DNA of 24,028 nucleotides from CAYQPF01 sp964419225 (GCA_964419225.1 CAYQPF010000075.1:1-24028), one strand, 5' to 3'; counted from the first letter of the stretch, positions 7,027 through 15,766 are shown. Numbers and translations are program-made. Notes: generated by a model not told the origin, from the letters alone.

Positions 7027-9272
7027 ATTGAGTTTTTCTCATTCAAAATTCTATCCACTGCTTTCGATAATTTCTCTATAGTATAGGGTTTTTGGATAAA
7101 GCCGTTTACTCCTTTGGAGAGCACTTTCTGGACTCGGTCATCTTGTAAAAAGCCTGAAGTAAGCAGAACCTTAATATCAGGGTTGATTTTTTTCAGTTCA
7201 TCATAAACTTCTTCGCCGGATAGCTTTGGCATAACCATATCCAAAAGCACCATATCGATTTCATCTTTGTGCTGCAGGTATTTCTCCAATCCTGATACTC
7301 CGTCTTCCGCATAATAAATTTTATAATTACAATCTTCGAGCATTGTTTTTGCAATATTTCTCATCATAGCTTCATCATCGATTACGAGTATTGTCCCTTC
7401 GCCTTTAATAACTTTATCTCTTACCTGATTTACTTCATTTTCATTAAATTCTTTGAGTACAGGTAAATACACACTAATTGTTGTGCCTATATTTATTTCG
7501 GAATAGACATCAATAAAACCATTATGCTGTTTTATAATATTATAAACCATAGCTAATCCAAGTCCGGTACCTTTACCTTTTTCTTTTGTTGTGAAGAAAG
7601 GCTCAAACATTTTAGCTATTGTCTTGGAATCCATACCCACACCTGTATCTCCGATCATTAAACGCCAGTATTCGATTTCTTCAGCTTCAGGGTGATGATT
7701 ACAGAAATACTTATCTGCCAGGATTTTTTCAATCCTGATTGTTAATAACCCTCCTTGATGATCATCTTCTTTTTTCATTAATGTCATGGCATGATAAGCA
7801 TTCAGACAAAGATTCAAAATAACCTGTTCTATCTGAGTCGGATCTGCAAGGTATATAGCTCTTTCAGGATAAGGTCTATAGTCAATTTCTACACTCTTTT
7901 CAAAGGAATTCTTACATAAACGAATTACATGTTTCGTGGATGAATTCAAGTCGGTATTAATTAGAACCAGTTCATATTTCCTTGATAATGCTAATAATTG
8001 TTGAACCATATCAGTAGCTCTTTGACCGGATTCTTCGATTATGTTAATATAATCATTTAATTTTTCCGGAGTTATTCCATCATTAGACAGAATTTCGTAT
8101 TTCATGATAGAGACAATTCCGACAATACCACCTAAAACATTGTTAAAATCATGTTCTAAACCACCGGCAAGCGTGCCAACAGTTTCCATTTTTTGCATTT
8201 GTCTCAATTGCTCATCTTTTTTCTCAAGTTCTGTAACATCATCCACCCGGACTACCAGTCCTTTTACTCCATTAGTGATCAATGGATAAAACGAGATATT
8301 CTTTAAATTGTCATCATCTCCGTTTAAATGTTGTCTGTATAAGTAGTGTGGAACTCTTTTAGTAATGAATTCTTTTGAGGCTGTGAGGAAATTGTCGAAA
8401 AGACCTGTTACCTCAAATATGTTCTTGCCAATCACATTTACTGCCGGAACACCTGTAACTAAAACTGCTGCCTGATTCCATTGGGTAATGACATTGTTTT
8501 CATCAATAGTGATCAACATAGAAGGCATTGATTCGATAATGTTGGAAAGGTAGCTCTTGGTTTTTTTAAGTTCAGTGTCCCTGGCTTCAATTTTATCCAG
8601 CATGTTGTTGAATCCATTGAAAAGATTTCCAATTTCATCTGTAGAGTGATTTTCAACTCGCAGGGAATAGGCATTATCACGGGCAATGTAGGTGGAAATT
8701 CTGGATAATTGTTGTACTTGCTTGATTATGGAGAATTTCATCATTAGATATACAAATAGAATAATTGCTAAAGACATAAAAATAAAAGTCATTAAAAGAC
8801 TTCGTACCTGAGCCTGGATTTCTTTAACAGCCAATTCCTTTGTATAAAAAATTTCAATCTTGCCCAGATTGAGATCTTTGTAAGACATATCACCTGAAAT
8901 TTTGCTAATATATTGATTGTTTACAGTAAGGGTATATGGCTTGGTTATATTCTTAATAGAACCATTTTCACGCATCGTGGCTACAAATAAATCCTGTCCA
9001 TTGAATATATTAATTGCAATAATATTCTCATTCAGCAATAATAAATTATTCATTTTTTGTATTGTTTTATCATCAAAGTTATAAAGAAGAATATTGTACC
9101 CATTTTTTACTAAGTTAAAGTTGAAGTTGATATCATCTTCCAGATTCTTTTCTGTTTTAAGAGTATTCACTTTTTTGAGAGTATATAAAGTAAAACCACT
9201 GCTGACAAAAACAATTAAAACAAGACCAATAATTAGCTTTATTATAATTTTACTTCTTATATATTTTAACAC
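7023..9272 (-). CDS. Hybrid sensor histidine kinase with PAS and C-terminal receiver domain
   Basis: 749 aa with a GTG start behind a GGAGGG ribosome site. Order: membrane span (about 8-30), extracytoplasmic sensor (about 31-157), second span (158-178), HAMP (about 178-230), PAS (about 242-345), and a dimerisation/phosphoacceptor domain with G-L-E-H-D-F-N-N (His374). Next come the ATPase domain with N-box N487/N491, G1 D-T-G-V-G-M (542-547) and G2 G-K-G-T-G-L-G-L (566-573), and a receiver domain (about 626-745) with acidic pair D632/D633, phosphoacceptor D678 in L-L-D-M-V-M-P, and K728. It would phosphorylate its own receiver after sensing an envelope signal. No separate output regulator lies in the window, so the target is unknown. 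The H-D-F-N-N box is typical of HisKA kinases found in hybrid proteins. Confidence 0.94.
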   Translation of the reverse strand: MLKYIRSKIIIKLIIGLVLIVFVSSGFTLYTLKKVNTLKTEKNLEDDINFNFNLVKNGYNILLYNFDDKTIQKMNNLLLLNENIIAINIFNGQDLFVATMRENGSIKNITKPYTLTVNNQYISKISGDMSYKDLNLGKIEIFYTKELAVKEIQAQVRSLLMTFIFMSLAIILFVYLMMKFSIIKQVQQLSRISTYIARDNAYSLRVENHSTDEIGNLFNGFNNMLDKIEARDTELKKTKSYLSNIIESMPSMLITIDENNVITQWNQAAVLVTGVPAVNVIGKNIFEVTGLFDNFLTASKEFITKRVPHYLYRQHLNGDDDNLKNISFYPLITNGVKGLVVRVDDVTELEKKDEQLRQMQKMETVGTLAGGLEHDFNNVLGGIVGIVSIMKYEILSNDGITPEKLNDYINIIEESGQRATDMVQQLLALSRKYELVLINTDLNSSTKHVIRLCKNSFEKSVEIDYRPYPERAIYLADPTQIEQVILNLCLNAYHAMTLMKKEDDHQGGLLTIRIEKILADKYFCNHHPEAEEIEYWRLMIGDTGVGMDSKTIAKMFEPFFTTKEKGKGTGLGLAMVYNIIKQHNGFIDVYSEINIGTTISVYLPVLKEFNENEVNQVRDKVIKGEGTILVIDDEAMMRNIAKTMLEDCNYKIYYAEDGVSGLEKYLQHKDEIDMVLLDMVMPKLSGEEVYDELKKINPDIKVLLTSGFLQDDRVQKVLSKGVNGFIQKPYTIEKLSKAVDRILNEKNSI

Positions 9273-9450
9273 TTATCCCTCCAAAGCCTGCATTAACATC
9301 CTTTACGATGTAAATACTCAATTTCTTAAGATCGTTCTTATATTAAATGAAGTTAAATCATTGTCAATGAATTTCAGTTATTGAGGTAAAAATTGTTGTG
9401 TATTTGGATTTTGTTACATGATCCGGTTATTGTTTATTGGGGAAAATTTG

Positions 9451-10056
9451 TTAAATGTTGATGAAAAGACTGCAATCGCTCTCCAGATAATTATCCAGGA
9501 CAAGAATCTTTTGCACCGTATTCGGAACAAAATTTAATACTTTATCGGGATCATAATAAAAATACTTGTCTCCATATTTATTATTAATTCTCTGATGGAG
9601 AAAATTTATAAAAATACTTCCTTTAGCCAGTCGCAAGAAACTGGTAATGGCCTTCTGCATAAACTCGTAATTATTGCCCAAATTCAAATTGAAAATACCT
9701 GAACAAAAGACAATATCAAATGACTTTTCCGGAAATGAAGACTCGTCAAAAGCATCAGCCAGAACAAAATTAGTTTCCGGGTGGTATGACTGTGCTTTCT
9801 GTACCATTGAGGGTAATATATCTGTTCCGGTATATTCAAACAAACTGTACTTTGATTTGAGCCAAACGTAAAAATCACCCAGACCACAACCAACATCTAG
9901 TATTTTCTTCGAGGTAAAATCAAGATATGGCTCTGTTATTTTGAAACGAAGATAATGCGAATATTCATCCTCCCAATCTAAAATATCTGTGGAATCGGAA
10001 TATTCATCCAGTCTGGGTTGGTAATGATCATTAATTATTGTAAAATGATCTTTCAC
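9451..10056 (-). CDS. Class I SAM-dependent methyltransferase
   Basis: 201 aa. Rossmann-type methyltransferase motif I is I-L-D-V-G-C-G-L-G (52-60), with an acidic residue at the end of strand 2 (T-G-T-D-I, Asp79) and a D-A-F motif II-like segment (101-103), then F-D-I-V-F-C-S-G. The GTG start overlaps the stop of the PAP2-like gene in a GTGA arrangement, so the two are probably translationally coupled. The substrate cannot be read from the sequence; membership of a tightly overlapping operon with a membrane PAP2-like protein suggests a lipid or small-molecule target, but this is inference. The 178-bp gap downstream shows no clear terminator or gene. Confidence 0.85.
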   Translation of the reverse strand: MKDHFTIINDHYQPRLDEYSDSTDILDWEDEYSHYLRFKITEPYLDFTSKKILDVGCGLGDFYVWLKSKYSLFEYTGTDILPSMVQKAQSYHPETNFVLADAFDESSFPEKSFDIVFCSGIFNLNLGNNYEFMQKAITSFLRLAKGSIFINFLHQRINNKYGDKYFYYDPDKVLNFVPNTVQKILVLDNYLESDCSLFINI

Positions 10057-10988
10057 TTATCCTCATCATCTTCTACATGTGCTAAGACCAATGCTTTCCG
10101 AGTTATGGGATCCTGATTGGTTATCCATATCAAATAAAGCCACTCACATAAAAAGAAAAAACCGATGGCCACAAACATGCCGGCTATTACATCCACTCCA
10201 TAATGTTGTTTCAAATACATGGTGGAAACAAATAACCCACAGGTAATAATAAGATAAATCCATCTGAGTCGAACAACATATTTAAAAGTATAGATAGTGC
10301 ACATCAAAGAAATTGAACAATGCGAACTTGGAAATGCTGCACCTGGAATATCCCCATTGGCTAAAATCTTTTTGAGAAAACCTGCAAAAAAATACCCCTG
10401 AAATTGGTTATCCAATGTAACTTGCATAAAATGTAAAGGCCCCTGAACTGGGAATACAATATAAATAAAATAACAGACATAGAATCCAAGAGTAAGTCCA
10501 AAAGTTATCCTATAGAAGTGATCTTTATTATTTCTGAAAGCCCAGAAAATGAGCACAAGTACCTGAAAATAATAAGATGTATAGAAGAAGGACATTATTT
10601 CCCCAAAAATCTTCTGTGGGAAGAAAGAACTCAGCAATACTGCAGGCTCTAAGCCCAGAAATACTGCTTTTTCAAATACAAGAATATAATCATCCAAGTA
10701 ATCCTGAAAAACTACAAAAAAGAGATTCTCAATATTTTTAAAAAAAAGTGATGTAATTAGTAAAGGGAACGCTAATCTGATAAAAGATAAGAATTTATTG
10801 CTACGCGGTATCTTCCAATAAGGCAATATGATAAGTAAAAAGGCAATGAACCCGCTGAATTTTAAAATCTCTGAGTGATATTCTGTGTTACCTATTCCCT
10901 GGCATCCAATTATTAATAATACAACTGAAATTAGGAAACCAAGTAGTACTAAATCTGTGAGTAAGTAGTTTTCTAAAATTTTCTTCAT
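10053..10988 (-). CDS. PAP2-superfamily membrane protein (Aur1/Ipt1-like phosphatase or phosphotransferase)
   Basis: 311 aa, about eight hydrophobic spans. In the C-terminal half are the PAP2 motifs in variant form: F-P-S-S-H (219-223) in place of PSGH, then S-T-x5-H-x3-D with His262 and Asp266 (Y-L-K-Q-H-Y-G-V-D-V-I-A-G). The spacing and the Y-L-K-x-H-Y-x-V-D form match the PAP2_3/Aur1-type branch, which includes inositol phosphoceramide synthases and bacterial relatives, more than classical phosphatidate phosphatases. The active site would face the outer side of the membrane. A role in lipid head-group transfer or lipid phosphate hydrolysis is plausible; the substrate is unknown. It overlaps purN by 4 nt (ATGA) and the methyltransferase by 4 nt. 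Confidence 0.85.
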   Translation of the reverse strand: MKKILENYLLTDLVLLGFLISVVLLIIGCQGIGNTEYHSEILKFSGFIAFLLIILPYWKIPRSNKFLSFIRLAFPLLITSLFFKNIENLFFVVFQDYLDDYILVFEKAVFLGLEPAVLLSSFFPQKIFGEIMSFFYTSYYFQVLVLIFWAFRNNKDHFYRITFGLTLGFYVCYFIYIVFPVQGPLHFMQVTLDNQFQGYFFAGFLKKILANGDIPGAAFPSSHCSISLMCTIYTFKYVVRLRWIYLIITCGLFVSTMYLKQHYGVDVIAGMFVAIGFFFLCEWLYLIWITNQDPITRKALVLAHVEDDEDK

Positions 10989-11578
10989 AATTTGAAATAA
11001 CTCTCTATTGCCTTTCCGTAAATTTTATGCTCGATTCTTAAAACTTTTCCTGCAATTTCTTCAGGTGAAAGACATGAACTGATATCTGTTTCTTCCTGAA
11101 TGAGGATTTGACCAGCATCATACTGTTCATTAACCAAATGGACTGTTGCCCCTGAATATGTTTCACCGGCTTTGAATACTGCTTCATGCACATTCATTCC
11201 ATACATGCCCTTACCTCCGAATTTAGGCAAAAGAGCAGGATGAATATTTATAACCGGTATTCCTATTGCAGAAATAAATTCCCTGCTTAAAAGTTTCATA
11301 AAACCACAAAGAGCAATGAGCTCAATATGATTTTCTTTGATCAATTGACTGATTCCTGTTTCGAAATCAGACATTTTTTTGGTACTGATTACATGAGAGA
11401 CAATACTATACTCTTTGCATTTTTCTAACACAGGAGCGTTATTCATATTAGCGATCAGAAAAGAAATTTCTATGGGCAGATCCTTTTCTGCAAAGTAGTT
11501 TCTGATTGCAGTAAAGTTTGAGCCCCGGCTCATCCCGGATGTCAGAATAGCAATTTTATGCTTTGTATTTGATGGCAT
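10985..11578 (-). CDS. purN: Phosphoribosylglycinamide formyltransferase PurN
   Basis: Transfers a formyl group from 10-formyl-THF to GAR in purine synthesis. With the ATG at 11578 it has 197 aa, the usual length. Catalytic residues are visible: N-I-H-P-A-L-L-P (Asn111, His113) and Asp154 in N-E-Q-Y-D-A-G-Q. The G-G-K-G-M-Y-G loop is the form seen in Bacteroidetes-type PurN. The N-terminal S-G-M-S-R-G-S-N-F phosphate-binding loop is also present, though slightly longer than the usual SGxGSN. An ATG 18 nt upstream is also in frame but lacks a ribosome site, while 11578 has AGAGG. It overlaps the adenosyltransferase gene by 23 nt and the PAP2-like gene by 4 nt. No other purine genes are adjacent. 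Confidence 0.9.
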   Translation of the reverse strand: MPSNTKHKIAILTSGMSRGSNFTAIRNYFAEKDLPIEISFLIANMNNAPVLEKCKEYSIVSHVISTKKMSDFETGISQLIKENHIELIALCGFMKLLSREFISAIGIPVINIHPALLPKFGGKGMYGMNVHEAVFKAGETYSGATVHLVNEQYDAGQILIQEETDISSCLSPEEIAGKVLRIEHKIYGKAIESYFKL

Positions 11579-12080
11579 TTTCCTCTTTTTCCTCATAACG
11601 AGCCATAATAAAAAGTAAGTCCGATAATCGATTTACATAACTTAATACAGTTGCCGGGACAGAATCTCTGACAGCAAGACTGACTACTCTGCGTTCTCCT
11701 CTGCGGGCAATCGTTCGGCAGATATCCAGTTTGGCTGATTGTATGGTATTGCCGGGAATAACAAATCCCGTGAGTTGGACAAAGTCTTCAAAATAGTGTA
11801 CCCAGTCAGTCAATTTGTCAACATCAGCTTCAGTTACAGGTTTAACATAGAGTTTATCCTTGGAAGCCAGTTGCCCCATCACGCGATACAGATCATTTTG
11901 GATTTCTTCGATGATATCTTTCACTTTCTGTACGCGAACATAGTATCTTGCTTCTCCCAAATGAGAGTCAAGTTCATCCAGAGTTCCATATGCATCAACC
12001 CTCAGGTCATCCTTAGAAACCCTTTCGCCGGTCCATAAACCGGTCGTCCCGCCATCACCTTTTTTAGTAGATATACTCAT
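11556..12080 (-). CDS. PduO-type cob(I)alamin adenosyltransferase
   Basis: Makes adenosylcobalamin from ATP and cob(I)alamin. It has 174 aa from the ATG at 12080 (AAAAAGG about 8 nt upstream); an in-frame TTG seven codons earlier has no ribosome site. Family motifs are in place: N-terminal T-K-K-G-D-G-G-T-T-G-L (5-15) for ATP, R-T-I-A-R-R-G-E-R-R-V (122-132) and N-R-L-S-D-L-L-F (150-157). The fold is a five-helix bundle acting as a trimer. It heads an overlapping block followed by purN. It implies use of adenosylcobalamin enzymes elsewhere in the genome. No cobalamin riboswitch is visible upstream. Confidence 0.93.
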   Translation of the reverse strand: MSISTKKGDGGTTGLWTGERVSKDDLRVDAYGTLDELDSHLGEARYYVRVQKVKDIIEEIQNDLYRVMGQLASKDKLYVKPVTEADVDKLTDWVHYFEDFVQLTGFVIPGNTIQSAKLDICRTIARRGERRVVSLAVRDSVPATVLSYVNRLSDLLFIMARYEEKEENAIKYKA

Positions 12081-12138
12081 ATGCAAGACCTTTTTACACA
12101 AGCTGATAAACTGTAAAGAAAAATATTAGGAATAGTAG

Positions 12139-12186
12139 GGTTAATGGTTAATAGTTAGTAGTAAATAGTATGCAGTTAATGGTTGG
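12139..12186. repeat. Degenerate iterated GTTAATGGTTAATAG-type words
   Basis: The gap between the adenosyltransferase and glyA contains drifting copies of a short word (GTTAATG, GTTAATAG, GTTAGTAG, GTAAATAG, then AGTTAATGG again). There is no coding potential and no strong fold. Similar but unrelated word arrays lie in other gaps of the window. Confidence 0.5.
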
Positions 12187-12195
12187 GAGATAGAG

Positions 12196-12217
12196 AAAAG
12201 GGCGACCTAAGCCGCCC
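12196..12217 (-). terminator. Intrinsic terminator of glyA
   Basis: On the minus strand GGGCGGC (12217-12211), loop TTAG and GTCGCCC (12206-12200) make a 7-bp stem with one G-T pair and a 4-nt loop, followed by TTTT. It lies 46 nt after the glyA stop codon. Confidence 0.82.
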
Positions 12218-12262
12218 TCGATTATTTGTAATGTACGATTCTTAACCGTTCCGTATTAATTC

Positions 12263-13576
12263 TTAAATCTTACTTTGTTCTTCGATCAAATCTCTGTAAA
12301 GTGGGAATTTGACAGTCATATCTCTTACTTCTGTCTTAATCTTAGCTAATTCTTCTTCGTTCTCAAAGTTATCTTTTACTCTTTTGATGAATTGAGCGAT
12401 TACTTCCATATCAGCTTCTTTCATTCCTCTGGTTGAAACAGAAGGAGTACCGAGTCTGATACCTGACGCTACAAATGGGGATCTGGTATCGAAAGGCACT
12501 GTATTCTTGTTAGCTGTGATTCCTGCAAGATCTAATGATCCTTCCATTTTCTTGCCGGAAGGTCCGCCTTCTTCTTCAGTTCCTAAATTAATCAGCATTA
12601 AATGTGTATCTGTACCACCGGAAACAATCTTGAAACCAAGATTCATCAAAGCTTGAGCCAAGGCTTGAGCATTGTTTAAAACCTGTTGCTGATATACCTT
12701 GAAAGTTGGACTGAGTGCTTCTTTGAATGCTACAGCTTTTGCAGCAATTACATGCATTAATGGTCCACCCTGAATGCCCGGGAATACTTTTCCGTCAACA
12801 ATCTTTGCATATTCTTCTTTACATAAGATAAGACCTGATCTCGGCCCTCTTAAAGTCTTGTGAGTTGTTGATGTAACTATGTCTGCATAGGGAACCGGAT
12901 TCTGATGCAGCCCGGCTGCAACTAATCCGGCGATGTGAGCCATATCAACCATCAACTTGGCACCGACTTCATCAGCAATCTCACGGAATTTGGCAAAATC
13001 CATTGCTCTCGGATATGCACTTGCACCGGCTAAAATCATCTTGGGCTTGTGCTCATGTGCCATTTTACGAATAACTTCATAATCAAACTGCTCGGTTCCT
13101 TTTTCTACTCCATAATGAATGATGTTGTAAAATTCACCGGAAAAACTTAAAGGATGCCCATGTGTTAAGTGACCACCATGTGCCAATTCCAGACTAAGAA
13201 CTGTGTCACCCGGTTTGATTAAACTAAAATATGCTGCCATATTGGCTTGTGAACCTGAATGCGGTTGTACATTTGCATGCTCTGCACCGAATAATTCTTT
13301 GGCTCTTTCAATAGCCATCTGCTCAACTTCATCCACATATTCACAACCACCATAGTAACGACCATATAAATTGTAATTTACTTTTCCTGTCTTCTGGCTC
13401 CATCTGTATGGATAACCTTCGGCATATTTGTTGGTTAATACTGAACCGGCTGCTTCCAAAACTGCTCTGGAAACAAAATTCTCAGATGCGATCAACTCCA
13501 GGTTTTCTTCCTGTCTGAATAATTCTTTGGTCATTGCCGCAAAGAGTTCAGGATCCTGCTGTTTGATAAACTGCAT
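12263..13576 (-). CDS. glyA: Serine hydroxymethyltransferase
   Basis: PLP enzyme interconverting serine and glycine with tetrahydrofolate. Start ATG has GGGGGA upstream. The PLP lysine is Lys240 in T-S-T-T-H-K-T-L-R-G-P-R; D-M-A-H-I-A-G (211-217) and H-S-G-S-Q-A-N (106-112) are also in place. At 437 aa it is longer than the E. coli enzyme (417). Much of the difference is about 14 extra residues (around 57-72, W-S-Q-K-T-G-K-V-N-Y) inserted between the conserved Y-A-E-G-Y-P (Glu53) and R-Y-Y-G-G (Tyr74/75), which are neighbours in the usual active-site loop. The gene follows the TPR gene by 74 nt on the same strand and ends in its own terminator. Confidence 0.97.
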   Translation of the reverse strand: MQFIKQQDPELFAAMTKELFRQEENLELIASENFVSRAVLEAAGSVLTNKYAEGYPYRWSQKTGKVNYNLYGRYYGGCEYVDEVEQMAIERAKELFGAEHANVQPHSGSQANMAAYFSLIKPGDTVLSLELAHGGHLTHGHPLSFSGEFYNIIHYGVEKGTEQFDYEVIRKMAHEHKPKMILAGASAYPRAMDFAKFREIADEVGAKLMVDMAHIAGLVAAGLHQNPVPYADIVTSTTHKTLRGPRSGLILCKEEYAKIVDGKVFPGIQGGPLMHVIAAKAVAFKEALSPTFKVYQQQVLNNAQALAQALMNLGFKIVSGGTDTHLMLINLGTEEEGGPSGKKMEGSLDLAGITANKNTVPFDTRSPFVASGIRLGTPSVSTRGMKEADMEVIAQFIKRVKDNFENEEELAKIKTEVRDMTVKFPLYRDLIEEQSKI

Positions 13577-13650
13577 AATTCCCCCATATATTTTTATTAT
13601 TAAATCTTTAGTTCAAGAAAAATGATTTTATTTTAAAAGGCAAGCTTTTT

Positions 13651-15387
13651 CTAATTTGGTTTATTATATTTCATGACAATCTGCCGAAATTCCGGAGAAA
13701 AGACACTTAAAGGATTAGCTTTCAAGAAGTCGGTAGCCATATTCATCTTATTAATTTTGTCACTGACAATGTTCGTTGTCTGTAACAAAGCATAGTCTTT
13801 ATAAACAGGATCTTTATATTCCTTTTGATAAATCGACATGGCTATTTCATACTTCCTGGCATTAAGACTCCACTCTCCGGCAAGAAGTAATACTTCTTCA
13901 TTGCCTGTTGTATTGTATATATTGAGCAGGGAGTCTATTGCAGTATCCGTCTTATACAGATATTTATATCTGATCGCTTTCATAAAACCCGCTTTTTGGG
14001 GAGGTGTCAAAGGCCCGAATAAGAGTGAAAAGAACAAAGCTTCTCCAGTCTCTTCTTTTTCCGGACTATAGATAATCATATTATTGAGCATTGTATCTGC
14101 CATGGAATCAGCTTTCATTAAATATAATAAGTACTTATAATAATATCCCTGAGCCATAACCGCAGATCCTTTTTCTTCTTTAATTAGACAATTATTCAGG
14201 CGATTCTCGGCATTGAGATAATCTTCATTCATGATCAAATAATTCACTAATTTAAACTCGATTTCCTTTCGTTCGGATTCATTATAGGCAAAAGTTTGAG
14301 CTTCTGTATAGTATTTGATGATCTTATCCTTAGGTTGACCTGTCATTACACCCAAAACTGCTAGTAATTCCCGGCACTGTCTGTTAGCTCTGGTCTTAAA
14401 ACGGTATTTACTTGATTGCAGTTCGTTATCTTTATACACTTCATTTAGTGCCTTTTCTGCTTCACTGAATTCCTGGCGATTCAGATACACCTGAGCCAGT
14501 TTTATTTTTAGATCACCTATGAGGTTTCTTTCAACAGCTCTGGGTAAATACTCATGATAGGCTCTGATAGCGAGCGTATCATTTCCTGCAGAATACTGTT
14601 CATCAGCAAAAGCAAGTAATTTTTCCGGGGTAAGTTCTTTGAAGATATTTAAAGCCAGGGTCGGCTTACCGGCATAAACTAAAGAATGAGCATAAAGTTC
14701 TTTACAAATAAGAGATGTATTGCCTTCCATTAACTTTTCAATTGTTCTAATCAGTTTTTCATCTTTAATTAAAATAAGCTTCACCTGATTATTCACATAA
14801 TAAAAATTCCCCTGATTCTTTTCCAGATAAAGGAAATAATACTTTAGTGCCTCTTTATAATTCTGAATAGAAAAATTGTCATTGGCTAGTTCATAGGCAT
14901 AAAGAAAAGGATCATTGGCTGTTTCCTGTGCTGAAGAATATATTTTTAAAGCAGTTTCATAGATTTGATTTCTCTCATAGATATTTGCCATTGTTCTGTA
15001 AGAATTGATATCTCCGGCATTTTTCTTCAAATAGGCAAAAACTAATTCTTCGCTTTCTTTAACTTTACCTTTCTTAATATAAAGCTCTGTCTTGATTGTC
15101 AGAGCATTGACCGGGAGAAAAATGCTCTGTTTTTTCTCATATATTTCTTCTGCCTGATCTGTTTTATTCAACTTCAAAAGCAATAAGATATATTTTTCGG
15201 CAATACTCGAATCCGTTGGATAGGTAGTCAACAGGTTATTATATATTTCCGCGGCTCGTTCATACTGCTGCTGGAATTCCAGACTCTGGGCCTGTTTCAA
15301 ATAAATGCTTTTCTCATCATACTGGGCAAATAATATGCCCGTTAGTATTACTATCACGAAAATTAAATGACTTCTATATCTACTCAT
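13651..15387 (-). CDS. Exported TPR-repeat protein of unknown function
   Basis: 578 aa from ATG 15387, which has AAGGATAAGG just upstream; a TTG six codons earlier has no ribosome site. A signal peptide or anchor (about 1-22, I-F-V-I-V-I-L-T-G-I-L-F-A-Q) precedes helical repeats with the TPR pattern (for example A-Q-S-L-E-F-Q-Q-Q-Y-E-R-A-A-E-I-Y and A-Q-V-Y-L-N-R-Q-E-F-S-E-A-E-K-A-L), spread over most of the length. TPR proteins scaffold protein complexes; this one would act in the periplasm or at the envelope. No catalytic domain is visible. It may be co-transcribed with glyA, but the functional link is not apparent. Confidence 0.85.
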   Translation of the reverse strand: MSRYRSHLIFVIVILTGILFAQYDEKSIYLKQAQSLEFQQQYERAAEIYNNLLTTYPTDSSIAEKYILLLLKLNKTDQAEEIYEKKQSIFLPVNALTIKTELYIKKGKVKESEELVFAYLKKNAGDINSYRTMANIYERNQIYETALKIYSSAQETANDPFLYAYELANDNFSIQNYKEALKYYFLYLEKNQGNFYYVNNQVKLILIKDEKLIRTIEKLMEGNTSLICKELYAHSLVYAGKPTLALNIFKELTPEKLLAFADEQYSAGNDTLAIRAYHEYLPRAVERNLIGDLKIKLAQVYLNRQEFSEAEKALNEVYKDNELQSSKYRFKTRANRQCRELLAVLGVMTGQPKDKIIKYYTEAQTFAYNESERKEIEFKLVNYLIMNEDYLNAENRLNNCLIKEEKGSAVMAQGYYYKYLLYLMKADSMADTMLNNMIIYSPEKEETGEALFFSLLFGPLTPPQKAGFMKAIRYKYLYKTDTAIDSLLNIYNTTGNEEVLLLAGEWSLNARKYEIAMSIYQKEYKDPVYKDYALLQTTNIVSDKINKMNMATDFLKANPLSVFSPEFRQIVMKYNKPN

Positions 15388-15465
15388 TACCTTATCCTTA
15401 ATCAATTTGGAGCATAATAATCTGAAGCCGTTTTAAGTCAAAACAAATATTGTAGGGCACTCTCT

Positions 15466-15498
15466 AATTGTCAATTGTCAATTCTCAATTGTCAATTT
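15466..15498. repeat. AATTGTC/AATTCTC tandem words
   Basis: Four near-identical units of AATTGTC (one AATTCTC) occur in a row in the gap between the TPR gene and the FliG-like gene. The units are partly self-complementary (CAATTG). The remainder of this 143-bp gap shows no gene or terminator. Confidence 0.7.
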
Positions 15499-15530
15499 CC
15501 AACTCCCCTCCCAGTTTCTCCCATTAATAA

Positions 15531-15758
15531 CTAATAATTAATTATTGTCTTCCCTTCTTCCATCTTTCCTTGGAATTTCTCCATCTCATGCTGTAAAATT
15601 ATTCTGCTCTTTTCACTCATATGATCAAAAATCCTTTTTTGTGCTGATTCATCTAAATTCATACACATGAATATTGCTAATACCTCATATGATTTTGACT
15701 TGATTAATGCCTTGATCTGCTCTTCTGTCATTAATAAGATTCTTTCATTGTAATACAT
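15531..15758 (-). CDS. FliG-like mini-protein (75 aa)
   Basis: The start is secure (AGGAGGG 5 nt before ATG). After a short N-terminus (M-Y-Y-N-E-R-I-L-L-M) the sequence resembles one helical module of flagellar motor-switch protein FliG: I-K-S-K-S-Y-E-V-L-A-I-F-M, then A-Q-K-R-I-F-D-H-M-S-E-K-S-R-I-I-L-Q-H-E-M-E, compared with the FliG pattern 'nMSkRaaemLkeDmE'. FliG itself is about 330 aa, so this would be a stand-alone module or a decayed relative. It lies 8 nt after a GNAT gene and is likely in the same operon. No flagellar gene is in the window. The family link is from memory of the pattern and is moderate; the gene itself is convincing. Confidence 0.72.
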   Translation of the reverse strand: MYYNERILLMTEEQIKALIKSKSYEVLAIFMCMNLDESAQKRIFDHMSEKSRIILQHEMEKFQGKMEEGKTIINY

Positions 15759-15766
15759 ACTCCCTC

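Noticed and set aside
12081..12262. Gap before the adenosyltransferase, examined for a cobalamin riboswitch
   Set aside because: The gap is too short and is taken up by the glyA terminator and a degenerate repeat; no B12-box-like sequence was seen.
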